From: Bacteroidales bacterium
GTDB taxonomy: Bacteria > Bacteroidota > Bacteroidia > Bacteroidales > F082
Assembly (NCBI GenBank): GCA_017460915.1
Contig: JAFUAA010000002.1
Coordinates: 1 to 64,000, forward strand
Length of the DNA stretch: 64,000 nucleotides
Reading direction: 5' to 3'
Positions 24,798-32,235 of the stretch are shown piece after piece. Below the pieces are notes generated by a model. That model had not been told where the DNA came from. It worked only from the letters and a program-made list of their open reading frames with translations, and made no database searches. The position numbers and the translations under genes are program-made. The first letter of the stretch is position 1. Each line of letters opens with the position of its first letter.

Positions 24798-25715
24798 ATG
24801 AAACGCTTTTTACGGAACATCGCTACTTTTGGGATGGTTTTAATGCTTCTCCTACTTGCCGAAGATGCTGTGACAACCTATGCTTTTCACAAAAAGACAA
24901 CCAGAAAATATGTTGTATGGAATGATATTATTCATTCATCAATAAATGCCAATATGCTCATAATGGGTAATTCTCGAGCATGGTGTCAGTATTCTCCTAG
25001 GATACTCGATTCCATTTTAGGAACTCGCACTTACAATATCGGTATTGATGGTAGTTGTTTTAATCGACAACTCGCTAGGTATGATATATATAGGCATTAT
25101 CAACAATGCTCTCCAACGTATATAATACAAAACGTGGAGTTTTTTACTCTTGGGCATAGTGAAGGGTATGAGAGAGAACAATTTATGCCGTATTTAATGT
25201 TTCCTTACTTTAGGAAAAGGATATGTGAGATAGAACCATTTAGTTTTGGGGAATTATACATCCCCATGTATTGCTATTATACGAATAATGTTTATGATGA
25301 ATTTACCAAGTTTGATTTTCCTGTTGACAGAGGATATTTTGGTAAAGACAAAACATGGGAAGGAAATAAATCAAAGGAGACAAAGCCATATTATCAAAGT
25401 TTGGATACAAACACCTTGAGTATGTTCACCAATTATATTGAGGACGTGCAAAAGGAAGGTATAAGATTGATATTTGTATTTGCCCCTCTATATAAAGACG
25501 TTTTTGACAAGGTGTTGAATTTGCATGAAATCCACGACGTTTACTACGAATTGTCTGAGAGATACGATGTGCCGATTTTGGATTACGCTGATTGTTGGTT
25601 ATCCCAAGACACCGCTTACTTTTATAATGCAACTCACTTGAACAAAACTGGTGCAGAATTGTTTACAAAACAATTGTGCCACGATTTGGATTCGCTTGGC
25701 ATTCTTCGTAACTGA
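24798..25715 (+). CDS. SGNH-like partner of MBOAT acyltransferase
   Basis: A 305-residue protein with one N-terminal membrane anchor (MVLMLLLLAEDAVTTYAF), the rest predicted in the periplasm. MGNSRAW (about residues 56-62) resembles the SGNH block I Ser, GIDGSCFN may be block II/III and NATHLNKTGAELF near the C-terminus holds the block V His. This matches AlgX/AlgJ/DltD-like proteins that complete acyl transfer begun by the MBOAT partner. It is AT-rich compared with its neighbours. The stop codon lies inside a hairpin repeat (25710-25747). The acyl acceptor is unknown. Confidence 0.72.
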   Translation: MKRFLRNIATFGMVLMLLLLAEDAVTTYAFHKKTTRKYVVWNDIIHSSINANMLIMGNSRAWCQYSPRILDSILGTRTYNIGIDGSCFNRQLARYDIYRHYQQCSPTYIIQNVEFFTLGHSEGYEREQFMPYLMFPYFRKRICEIEPFSFGELYIPMYCYYTNNVYDEFTKFDFPVDRGYFGKDKTWEGNKSKETKPYYQSLDTNTLSMFTNYIEDVQKEGIRLIFVFAPLYKDVFDKVLNLHEIHDVYYELSERYDVPILDYADCWLSQDTAYFYNATHLNKTGAELFTKQLCHDLDSLGILRN

Positions 25716-25747
25716 GGAAATCTCTTTTTTTTTCGATAGATTTCCTC
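25714..25747. repeat. Hairpin repeat GAGGAAATC/GATTTCCTC
   Basis: A 9-bp stem (25714-25722 with 25739-25747) around a T-rich loop. It is a second copy of the element at 23154-23188 and overlaps the SGNH gene stop. It could serve as terminator. Confidence 0.65.
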
Positions 25748-25798
25748 CGGATCTATGTTTTCTTTAGTTAAATATCTTGGATTTTATTCCGAAAATAT

Positions 25799-25834
25799 TA
25801 TGACTTTTTTGGAATCAACTCCAAAAAAGTCATA
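25799..25834. promoter_or_regulatory. Perfect 15-bp inverted repeat overlapping AAA_14 promoter
   Basis: TATGACTTTTTTGGA (25799-25813) and its exact reverse complement (25820-25834) flank a 6-nt spacer. The right arm runs into the -7 box TATCTTTG (25833-25840). A bound dimer would block RNA polymerase. Alternatively it is part of a mobile hairpin element carried with this gene family. Confidence 0.8.
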
Positions 25835-25840
25835 TCTTTG
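25833..25840 (+). promoter_or_regulatory. -7 box of AAA_14 ATPase gene
   Basis: TATCTTTG, 22 nt upstream of the ATG at 25862, overlapped by the perfect inverted repeat. Confidence 0.7.
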
Positions 25841-25861
25841 CAGCCGAAAAATGTGTAAACC

Positions 25862-26983
25862 ATGATTAAAAGAAAACTTGAAGAAGTGTTGAAAAACAAA
25901 CTGTTTTCGGGGAAGGCACTCATATTGATTGGGGCTAGGCAAGTGGGGAAAACAACGCTACTGAATGATTTGGTGGCTGGTCAAAACAATTGCCTTTGGC
26001 TGAACGGCGACGAACTGGATGTACAAAAGATGTTTGAAAACACTTCTGCCGACAGGCTTCGGGCGCAGTTCGGCAACTACAAAATCGTCGTCATCGATGA
26101 GGCGCAACGCATTCGCGACGTTAGCCTGCGACTTAAACTGATTACAGACCAAATGAAGGATATCCAATTGATTGCCACAGGCAGTTCGGCTTTTGAGTTG
26201 GCCAACAAGGTCAATGAGCCGCTGACTGGGCGGAAATGGCAGTACCAAATGTTTCCGCTTTCCTTTTCGGAAATGGTTCAGCATCATGGACTTATCAAGG
26301 AAAAAAGGCTTTTGCCCCACCGACTCGTCTATGGCTATTACCCCGAGGTGGTGACTTCCGAAGGCAACGAGAAACAGGTGCTGAAACAGTTGACAGACGC
26401 CTATCTTTACAAGGACATTCTCGCTTGGGAACATATCAAGCATCCCGACAAACTGCTCACCTTGCTTCGCGCCTTGGCCTATCAGGTCGGCTCGCAAGTG
26501 TCGTTCAATGAGTTGGGAAACACATGCTCGATGGATGCGAAAACGGTGGAAAAATACATCATGCTATTGGAACAATGCTTTGTCATTTTCCGTTTGCCTT
26601 CGTTTTCCCGAAATCTTCGCAACGAGCTAAAAACCAGTAGAAAAATATTCTTTTACGACAACGGCATACGCAATGCGCTGATTGCCGACTTCACGCTTCC
26701 CGAGATGCGACAGGACATCGGTCAACTATGGGAAAACTTCGTCATTTCCGAGCGTATGAAACACTTGGCATACAATGAAATTTGGGCAAACACTTATTTC
26801 TGGCGTACCAAACAGCAACAGGAAATTGACTATTTGGAGGAAGCCGACGGAAAGCTTCACGCATGTGAAATCAAATGGAATCCAAAAGCGAGGGCGAAGA
26901 TGCCCGAAACGTTTAATAAGGCCTATCCGAATACAGATTTTGTCGTCATCAATCAAGAGAATATTGAAGATTTTGTGATGTGA
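25862..26983 (+). CDS. AAA_14/DUF4143 ATPase
   Basis: A 373-residue P-loop ATPase. Walker A is GARQVGKTTLL (about residues 23-33), Walker B is YKIVVIDEAQRI and sensor 1 is LIATGSSAFEL. MFPLSFSEM and YGYYPEVV are typical of AAA_14. The C-terminal DUF4143 part has YKDILAWEHIKHPDKLLTLL, LGNTCSMDAKTVEKYIMLLE and KIFFYDNGIRNAL. It ends in a PD-(D/E)XK-like strand pattern (QEIDYLEEADGKLHACEIKW), i.e. Asp, then Glu-x-Lys. These proteins are abundant in gut Bacteroidales and suspected to belong to mobile or conflict systems, without a proven function. Single gene under a strong inverted repeat. Confidence 0.9.
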   Translation: MIKRKLEEVLKNKLFSGKALILIGARQVGKTTLLNDLVAGQNNCLWLNGDELDVQKMFENTSADRLRAQFGNYKIVVIDEAQRIRDVSLRLKLITDQMKDIQLIATGSSAFELANKVNEPLTGRKWQYQMFPLSFSEMVQHHGLIKEKRLLPHRLVYGYYPEVVTSEGNEKQVLKQLTDAYLYKDILAWEHIKHPDKLLTLLRALAYQVGSQVSFNELGNTCSMDAKTVEKYIMLLEQCFVIFRLPSFSRNLRNELKTSRKIFFYDNGIRNALIADFTLPEMRQDIGQLWENFVISERMKHLAYNEIWANTYFWRTKQQQEIDYLEEADGKLHACEIKWNPKARAKMPETFNKAYPNTDFVVINQENIEDFVM

Positions 26984-26991
26984 CTATTTTG

Positions 26992-26999
26992 TATTTTTG
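26992..26999 (+). promoter_or_regulatory. Orphan -7 box
   Basis: TATTTTTG followed by GCAGCC, exactly as at real starts, but the next gene on this strand is more than 1.3 kb away. Transcription would run antisense into the second Fic gene. Either an antisense RNA promoter or the remains of a lost gene. Confidence 0.4.
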
Positions 27000-27035
27000 C
27001 AGCCGCAAATCGAACAAAAAGGGCGAATTATAATT

Positions 27036-28142
27036 TTATGTCACCAGCTCATAATTCGTGCTGCGTCCTCCTTCTTCGGTTTTACGAAGTATCCCTTTCT
27101 CGACCAAATCTTGTATGTCGCGCAAGGCGGTGGCCGTTGAGGTTTTGGTCATCTTGGCCCATTTGCTGGTGTTGAGTTTGCCCTCGAAGCCATCCCAAAG
27201 CCGGTTGATGACTTTGACTTGCCTCTCGTTGAGGGCGACATTACGCTTTTCTTGCCAAAATATGGATTTCCTTATCACCCGATGGGTCTTCTCAACGGCG
27301 GTGTCGATGGCTTTTTCCATGGTCTGCAAAAACCATAAAAGCCATCGTGTGATGTCCAATCCGTGTTTGCCCATGTATTCTAACGTGTCGTAGTAATTCT
27401 TCCTGTCGCGCAAAATGGCCGCCGACATGCTGTAGAACCGTTGTGGCAAGCCGTCAGCACGCGCCAATAGCATATCGGTGATGGTGCGCGTCAGACGCCC
27501 GTTGCCATCGTCGAAAGGATGGATGTTGACGAACCAAAGGTGCGCTATGGCGGCTTTCAGCACTGGGTCGATGGTAGGCTCGCTGTTGAACCAATCCAAG
27601 AACATCCCCATCTGACGCGGCACATCGTCGGACGGAGGAGCCTCGTAATGGACTTTCTCCTTGCCCAAAGCACCACTCACCACCTGCATGGGTTCTGCGC
27701 CTTGCCGCCATGCCGCCACGGTGATGGGGAAAGTGCCGCTTTGTCCGTATGGGAAAAGCGCCGCGTGCCAACCGAACAAACGACGCTCTGTCAAAGGCTC
27801 GTTGGCGTGTTGCACGGCATCAATCATCACCTGCACCACGCCTTCGACATAATGGCTAGGGACGGGCAGTCCGGCGGTCTCAATCCCGAGGTGCCATGCC
27901 ACGGACGAGCGCACATGGTCAGGGTTGAGGAGCAGGCCCTCTATCTCATTGTTCCGTAAAACATCTTCGGTCATCACTTCAAGCGATGAGGCGTTTTGCG
28001 TGTCGAAGCCGAGGCTGCTCATCAAGCCATGCAGTCGGCCTTGTTTTTCACGGACTCGCGCCAACGGGCCTATAATGCTGTCGTTGTTCCAACAGAAATG
28101 GGGCCATTCTTCATATTGCCATATCCAATAAGGTGTCTTCAT
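27036..28142 (-). CDS. Second Fic-family protein, 368 aa
   Basis: A homologue of the Fic protein at 21920 with the same order: DUF4172-like N-terminus (WQYEEWPHFCWNNDSIIGPL), inhibitory helix, Fic core and C-terminal winged helix (NTSKWAKMTKTSTATALRD). The active motif HPFDDGNGRLTR is complete. The inhibitory helix reads NNEIEG, with Asn in the usual Ser/Thr position, so auto-inhibition may be weaker or rely on the Glu alone. Two -7 boxes in tandem (28184-28199) lie about 42-50 nt before the start. The two Fic genes share domain order but differ clearly in sequence, so they are diverged paralogues, not a recent duplication. Confidence 0.9.
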   Translation of the reverse strand: MKTPYWIWQYEEWPHFCWNNDSIIGPLARVREKQGRLHGLMSSLGFDTQNASSLEVMTEDVLRNNEIEGLLLNPDHVRSSVAWHLGIETAGLPVPSHYVEGVVQVMIDAVQHANEPLTERRLFGWHAALFPYGQSGTFPITVAAWRQGAEPMQVVSGALGKEKVHYEAPPSDDVPRQMGMFLDWFNSEPTIDPVLKAAIAHLWFVNIHPFDDGNGRLTRTITDMLLARADGLPQRFYSMSAAILRDRKNYYDTLEYMGKHGLDITRWLLWFLQTMEKAIDTAVEKTHRVIRKSIFWQEKRNVALNERQVKVINRLWDGFEGKLNTSKWAKMTKTSTATALRDIQDLVEKGILRKTEEGGRSTNYELVT

Positions 28143-28183
28143 AATGCGTCAGAATTTGAAACGATTATTCTTGTTTTTCACCG

Positions 28184-28199
28184 CAAAAATACAAAAATA
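28184..28199 (-). promoter_or_regulatory. Tandem -7 boxes of second Fic gene
   Basis: Two adjacent minus-strand TATTTTTG octamers (28192-28199 and 28184-28191), which could give two start points 8 nt apart. Confidence 0.6.
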
Positions 28200-28323
28200 T
28201 CATCAAATCCAACCAAATGAGGCGAAAAATTGCTCTATTCGCTTCATAATTTGATTTGAATAATACTAATTAATCATTGCATTGTTTTTGGACGAACCAC
28301 GCTTTTCCCACCGAAAATTGTCG

Positions 28324-28331
28324 TACCTTTG
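28324..28331 (+). promoter_or_regulatory. -7 box of small lipoprotein gene
   Basis: TACCTTTG, 19 nt upstream of the ATG at 28351. Confidence 0.7.
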
Positions 28332-28350
28332 CACCGAAATCTCCATCAAA

Positions 28351-28740
28351 ATGCGAAATCTTGGCTTCATATTGTGGTTGTTCTTGCTGTTGCCTTTGAG
28401 CAGTTGCGTAAATTATTCTATTTCAGTGAATAACGAACCAACCCAAGCGCAAAGCACCGTCCTCATCGACAAGGTGGAGGCCAATCTGATGAATCTTTAC
28501 ATGGCGGCTTCGGCCAACCGGAATGCGCTTCAAGAAGAGGCCAACATTGGCGCGCCCACGACCAGCGTGCGCATCCTGACCAACAGAAACCGTTCAATTA
28601 ATCAGAATGTCACGATACGACATACGCTGCTTTCGACACACCGACCTGCTGTGTCGAAACTGATTCACCATCCTGTAACCCAATTCATTGCGTTCCCGAA
28701 GGAATACCATGTTTTCCGGTTGAGACGCATCCTGATTTAG
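28351..28740 (+). CDS. Small lipoprotein with repeat-derived tail, 129 aa
   Basis: The N-terminus is a lipoprotein signal peptide with lipobox LLPLSSC, followed by about 60 residues with helical character (STVLIDKVEANLMNLYMAAS). From about residue 88 the composition changes (TLLSTHRPAVSKLIHHPVTQ) and the DNA contains a perfect 10-bp hairpin, TTTCGACACA...TGTGTCGAAA (28631-28659). This part looks as if a dispersed repeat had displaced the original C-terminus. A long nested palindrome begins right after the stop. The ATG at 28351 was chosen because it follows the promoter and starts the signal peptide. Function unknown; it may be a truncated remnant. Confidence 0.6.
   Translation: MRNLGFILWLFLLLPLSSCVNYSISVNNEPTQAQSTVLIDKVEANLMNLYMAASANRNALQEEANIGAPTTSVRILTNRNRSINQNVTIRHTLLSTHRPAVSKLIHHPVTQFIAFPKEYHVFRLRRILI
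28631..28659. repeat. Palindrome inside lipoprotein gene
   Basis: TTTCGACACA (28631-28640) and TGTGTCGAAA (28650-28659), perfect 10-bp arms, translated in frame. Confidence 0.7.
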
Positions 28741-28767
28741 GTCGTTTCCGTTTTTTCGTCCATTCCC

Positions 28768-28864
28768 TTTGTAGGACACACTGCGTGTGTCCGCAGGGAT
28801 TGTCGTAAGCGGACGCATGCGATGCGTCCCTACGGTAGCTGTCATAATGCGACAGCCCTACAAA
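28768..28864. repeat. Nested palindromic dispersed repeat
   Basis: Outer arms TTTGTAG/CTACAAA enclose GGACGCAT-gcg-ATGCGTCC (28811-28829) and GCTGTC-7-GACAGC (28838-28856). Related sequence (GCGGACGCACGCGG...CCCTAC) occurs on the minus strand at 43946-43979. No gene is present in 28741-28903. Confidence 0.75.
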
Positions 28865-28903
28865 CAACAAATCATTCAATAACAACAAATTAAAATCGAC
28901 AAA

Positions 28904-29254
28904 ATGGAAACAATCAACAACAAAAACCTCAGCAAATATGAACTCCCCGAACTGGAACAGAAAGGCCTTTTCCGCCGCTGGTACTACAAACCCACGCAAT
29001 CTGCCGTGAGCAAGAAGGAGTATTTCTTCGCTGCCGACGACTTCCTTCCTCTGAAAACCGCAATCGAACAAGGGCGTTTCGACACCCTCCAGAAACTCCA
29101 TCGCCAGTCGGATGGCAACGTGAAACTGGTCGTGGTCAGCACGAAGGACGGGAAGTTTGCTGCCGTGCAAGTGTTTCGTTACCAGCCTTTCGAGTTCCGT
29201 CCTGAGACGGAAATCGTCGTGTTGAAAGAGGCTGACGCAGCCGCTTTCCTCTAA
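28904..29254 (+). CDS. Hypothetical protein, 116 aa
   Basis: A small soluble protein without signal or membrane segment. KYELPELEQKGLFRRWYYKP at the start and GNVKLVVVSTKDGKFAAVQV later suggest a short alpha/beta fold with basic and aromatic patches. I do not recognise the family. Start ATG at 28904 follows an A-rich leader, with no clear -7 box closer than the repeat element upstream, so the repeat may have displaced or provided the promoter. The following operon has its own promoter. Confidence 0.6.
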   Translation: METINNKNLSKYELPELEQKGLFRRWYYKPTQSAVSKKEYFFAADDFLPLKTAIEQGRFDTLQKLHRQSDGNVKLVVVSTKDGKFAAVQVFRYQPFEFRPETEIVVLKEADAAAFL

Positions 29255-29325
29255 ATGTTGGTGAAACATTAATTCAAATCGGTGCAGAGGTACATTAATT
29301 CCGTTGGAAACATCGGAAATTGTTG

Positions 29326-29333
29326 TACCTTTG
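29326..29333 (+). promoter_or_regulatory. Promoter of methylmalonyl-CoA operon
   Basis: TACCTTTG, 41 nt upstream of the epimerase ATG. It is the only clear box before the five-gene operon. Confidence 0.7.
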
Positions 29334-29374
29334 CACCGTGAATTCATCAACCTATAAAATTATTCGAATAAGTT

Positions 29375-29791
29375 ATGCAACCATCTCACATTGAACACAT
29401 TGGAATCGCCGTCACGAGCTTGGACGAGTCCATTCCTTTCTTTGAAAAATTGCTGGGCACCAAGTGCTACGCCATCGAAGAAGTCGCTGATCAGAAGGTG
29501 AAGACCGCTTTCCTGCGCTGCGGCCAGACCAAAATCGAGCTTCTGGAACCCACTTCGCCCGACAGCACCATCCAGGCTTTCATCGACAAGAACAACGGCC
29601 GTGGCGGTATGCACCACATCGCTTTCTGCGTCGAGAACCTTGAAGGCCATCTTGAAGAGGCCACGGAAGCGGGCATCCGCCTCATCGACCAAGCCCCGCG
29701 CAAGGGTGCCGAAGGCTTGAGCATCGCTTTCCTGCATCCGAAATCGACGTTCGGCGTGCTGACGGAACTTTGCGAAAACAAGAACAAATAA
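29375..29791 (+). CDS. mce: Methylmalonyl-CoA epimerase
   Basis: A 138-residue glyoxalase-fold enzyme that interconverts (R)- and (S)-methylmalonyl-CoA. Metal ligands fit the family: HIEHIGIAVTSLDESI (His), KTAFLRCGQTKIELLEP (Glu/Gln strand), GGMHHIAFCVENLE (His) and FGVLTELCE (Glu). It is first of a tight operon with the decarboxylase (15-nt gap to mmdA). It turns the mutase product into the isomer that the decarboxylase uses, the usual gene pairing in propionate-forming Bacteroidales. Confidence 0.95.
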   Translation: MQPSHIEHIGIAVTSLDESIPFFEKLLGTKCYAIEEVADQKVKTAFLRCGQTKIELLEPTSPDSTIQAFIDKNNGRGGMHHIAFCVENLEGHLEEATEAGIRLIDQAPRKGAEGLSIAFLHPKSTFGVLTELCENKNK

Positions 29792-29806
29792 AAAAAGATA
29801 TTTATC

Positions 29807-31366
29807 ATGTTAATTGAACAGAAAATCCAGGAATTGTTGGAAAAGCGCAACGAGGCCCGTCTCGGCGGTGGCCAGAAGCGCATCGACTCCCAACATGCGA
29901 AGGGCAAAATGACTGCCCGCGAACGCATCGCCATCCTGCTCGACGAAGGCAGCTTCGAAGAGACTGACATGTTCGTGACCCATCGCACCGTTGATTTCGG
30001 TCTCGACAAGCAACAGTATCTCGGCGACGGCGTCGTCACCGGTCATGGTACCATTGACGGCCGCGTTGTTTACGTTTATGCTCAGGACTTCACCGTGTTT
30101 GGCGGTGCCTTGAGCGAGACCATGTCGCTGAAAATCTGCAAGGTGATGGACCAAGCCATGAAGGTTGGCGCACCCGTCATCGGCATCTGCGACTCGGGCG
30201 GCGCCCGTATCCAAGAGGGTTCACGTTCCCTCGCCGGTTACGCTGAAATCTTCCAGCGCAACATCAACGCTTCGGGTGTCATCCCGCAGATTTCGGCCAT
30301 CTTCGGTCCCTGCGCCGGCGGTGCCGTGTATTCGCCCGCTCTGACCGACTTCATCATCATGACCGAGGCCAACAGCTATATGTTCCTCACGGGTCCGAAG
30401 GTGGTGAAGACCGTCATCGGAGAGGATGTTTCGACTGACGACCTTGGCGGAGCCCGCATCCACAGCCAGAAGTCGGGCGTGGCCCATTTCGCCGTCGAGA
30501 ATGAAGAGGAAGGCCTCGGCCTCATTCGCCGCCTGCTCTCTTTCATCCCACAGAACAATATGGAAGACGCTCCCCGCGTGGAGTGCAACGACCCCGTTGA
30601 CCGTCTGGAAGACACTCTGAACCAGATCATCCCCGACAACCCGAACAAGCCTTACAATGTTCAGGACATCATCACGGATATCGTTGACAACGGCGACTTC
30701 CTCGAAATCCATAAGAACTACGCCAAGAACATCATTGTCGGCTTCGCCCGTTTCGATGGCATGTCGGTGGGCATTGTCGCCAACAACCCGGCCTTCTTCG
30801 CTGGTGTGTTGGACTGCGACGCTTCGCGCAAGGGCGCCCGTTTCGTGCGTTTCTGCGACGCCTTCAACATCCCGATTGTGACATTGGTCGACGTCCCTGG
30901 CTTCCTGCCTGGCACGGGCCAAGAGTATGCGGGTATCATCGTCCACGGTGCCAAGTTGCTCTACGCTTATGGCGAATCCACCGTGCCGAAGGTGACCGTC
31001 ACCCTGCGCAAGTCGTATGGCGGCTCGCACCTCGTGATGGGCTGCAAGCAGCTCCGCAACGACGTCAACTACGCTTGGCCGTCGGCCGAAATCGCCGTGA
31101 TGGGTGCCAGCGGTGCCGTTGAGGTGCTCGATGGCAAGAGGATTGCCGAGATTGAGAATCCTGAAGAGCGTGCCGAGTTCGTTGCCAAGAAGGTAGACGA
31201 ATACACCAAGAAGTTCGCCAATCCTTACGAGGCCGCCAAGTTCGGCTACATCGACGATGTGATAGAGCCGCGCAACACCCGTTTCCGCGTGATCCGCGCT
31301 CTCCGCACCCTCGAGACCAAGCGTTTGGCCAATCCTGAGAAGAAACATTCGAACATCCCGCTGTAA
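29807..31366 (+). CDS. mmdA: Methylmalonyl-CoA decarboxylase alpha / acyl-CoA carboxylase carboxyltransferase
   Basis: A 519-residue carboxyltransferase with the two crotonase-like halves of the biotin-dependent family. [36 protein letters not shown] and [20 protein letters not shown] mark the N half. [40 protein letters not shown] and [18 protein letters not shown] mark the C half. With the biotin carrier and membrane subunits behind it, it transfers CO2 from (S)-methylmalonyl-CoA to biotin, giving propionyl-CoA. By sequence alone it could also be a propionyl-CoA carboxylase beta chain; the operon favours the Na+-pump decarboxylase. Confidence 0.94.
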   Translation: MLIEQKIQELLEKRNEARLGGGQKRIDSQHAKGKMTARERIAILLDEGSFEETDMFVTHRTVDFGLDKQQYLGDGVVTGHGTIDGRVVYVYAQDFTVFGGALSETMSLKICKVMDQAMKVGAPVIGICDSGGARIQEGSRSLAGYAEIFQRNINASGVIPQISAIFGPCAGGAVYSPALTDFIIMTEANSYMFLTGPKVVKTVIGEDVSTDDLGGARIHSQKSGVAHFAVENEEEGLGLIRRLLSFIPQNNMEDAPRVECNDPVDRLEDTLNQIIPDNPNKPYNVQDIITDIVDNGDFLEIHKNYAKNIIVGFARFDGMSVGIVANNPAFFAGVLDCDASRKGARFVRFCDAFNIPIVTLVDVPGFLPGTGQEYAGIIVHGAKLLYAYGESTVPKVTVTLRKSYGGSHLVMGCKQLRNDVNYAWPSAEIAVMGASGAVEVLDGKRIAEIENPEERAEFVAKKVDEYTKKFANPYEAAKFGYIDDVIEPRNTRFRVIRALRTLETKRLANPEKKHSNIPL

Positions 31367-31384
31367 CTGTAAACTCCTAAAGCA

Positions 31385-31783
31385 ATGAATTTGTTGAACT
31401 TAACATTATTGGCCGCACACGAGCCTTGGGTTTACAGCAAAGGCTGGATTGTCACCCTCGTGGGCTTCTGCATCGTTATCATCGCGTTGTTCGTCCTTTC
31501 GATGATCTTCCGTGCTGTGGCCTCCTACTTCACGAAGCAGGACGCAAAGAAGTTGGCAGTTGATAGTTCCAAGTTGAAAGTTGAGCAGCAAAAACTGACA
31601 ACTGCAAACTCTCAACTGACAACTGGTAAGGGCGAGATTCCCGCCGATGTTGTCACTGCCATCGGTTTGGCCTTGTATCTTGCCAACAACCAACACGATG
31701 AGGAAAGCAACGTGATCACCATCGAGCGCCATCAGACCTCGTGGAACGACAAGAATTATGGAGTTAGACACTGGAACCGTTAA
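31385..31783 (+). CDS. OadG-like small subunit of decarboxylase Na+ pump, 132 aa
   Basis: One N-terminal membrane helix (VTLVGFCIVIIALFVLSMIF) followed by a soluble tail ending in GKGEIPADVVTAIGLALYLA, NNQHDEESNVITIERHQTSW, NDKNYGVRHW, as in OadG/MmdD subunits that hold the complex together. Between helix and tail, residues 56-80 (LAVDSSKLKVEQQKLTTANS, QLTTG) are encoded by a palindromic repeat (31551-31625) inserted in frame into the variable linker. The gene is placed between alpha and the biotin carrier with short gaps. Confidence 0.85.
   Translation: MNLLNLTLLAAHEPWVYSKGWIVTLVGFCIVIIALFVLSMIFRAVASYFTKQDAKKLAVDSSKLKVEQQKLTTANSQLTTGKGEIPADVVTAIGLALYLANNQHDEESNVITIERHQTSWNDKNYGVRHWNR
31551..31625. 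repeat. AACTGACAACTG-type palindrome inside OadG-like gene
   Basis: The left half GTTGGCAGTTGATAGTT... and right half ...ACTGACAACTGG form an imperfect 75-nt palindrome. The same AACTGACAACTG words occur between genes at 37081-37122. Confidence 0.7.
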
Positions 31784-31794
31784 ATTGTAGAAAA

Positions 31795-32232
31795 ATGAAA
31801 AAATTCAAATTCACCATTAGTGGGAAACCATACGAAGTTGAAGTGCAGAGCATTGAGGGCAATATGGCCACGGTCAATGTGAACGGCACTGATTATCAAG
31901 TGGAAATGGAAGAGCAAGCCGCTCCGGTGATTGCTCCTGTGGCTCGTCCGGCCGCCAAGCCCGCCGCGACGCAAACGCAGGCTGCCGCTCCGAAACCTGC
32001 CGCCGCTGCCGGTGGCGCAGGCTACAAGATAGCCGCTCCGCTTCCCGGAACCATCATGCAGATCTTCGTCAAGCAGGGCGACGCTGTCAAGAAAGGCGAC
32101 AAGCTGCTCATGTACGAAGCCATGAAGATGGAAAACAACCTGCTGGCCGAGGCTGACGGTACCATCACCGCCATCAACTGCCGCCAGGGCGACAATGTGC
32201 TTCAAGGTGATACTTTAATCGTAATCGGATAA
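31795..32232 (+). CDS. mmdC: Biotin carrier subunit of decarboxylase
   Basis: A 145-residue carrier: an N-terminal beta module (FKFTISGKPYEVEVQSIEGN), an Ala/Pro-rich hinge (about 45-75) and a biotinyl domain with YEAMKMENNLLAEADGTI, where the Lys of AMKM is biotinylated. It shuttles the carboxyl group from MmdA to the membrane beta subunit. 11 nt after the small subunit and 3 nt before the beta subunit gene. Confidence 0.95.
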   Translation: MKKFKFTISGKPYEVEVQSIEGNMATVNVNGTDYQVEMEEQAAPVIAPVARPAAKPAATQTQAAAPKPAAAAGGAGYKIAAPLPGTIMQIFVKQGDAVKKGDKLLMYEAMKMENNLLAEADGTITAINCRQGDNVLQGDTLIVIG

Positions 32233-32235
32233 GAC

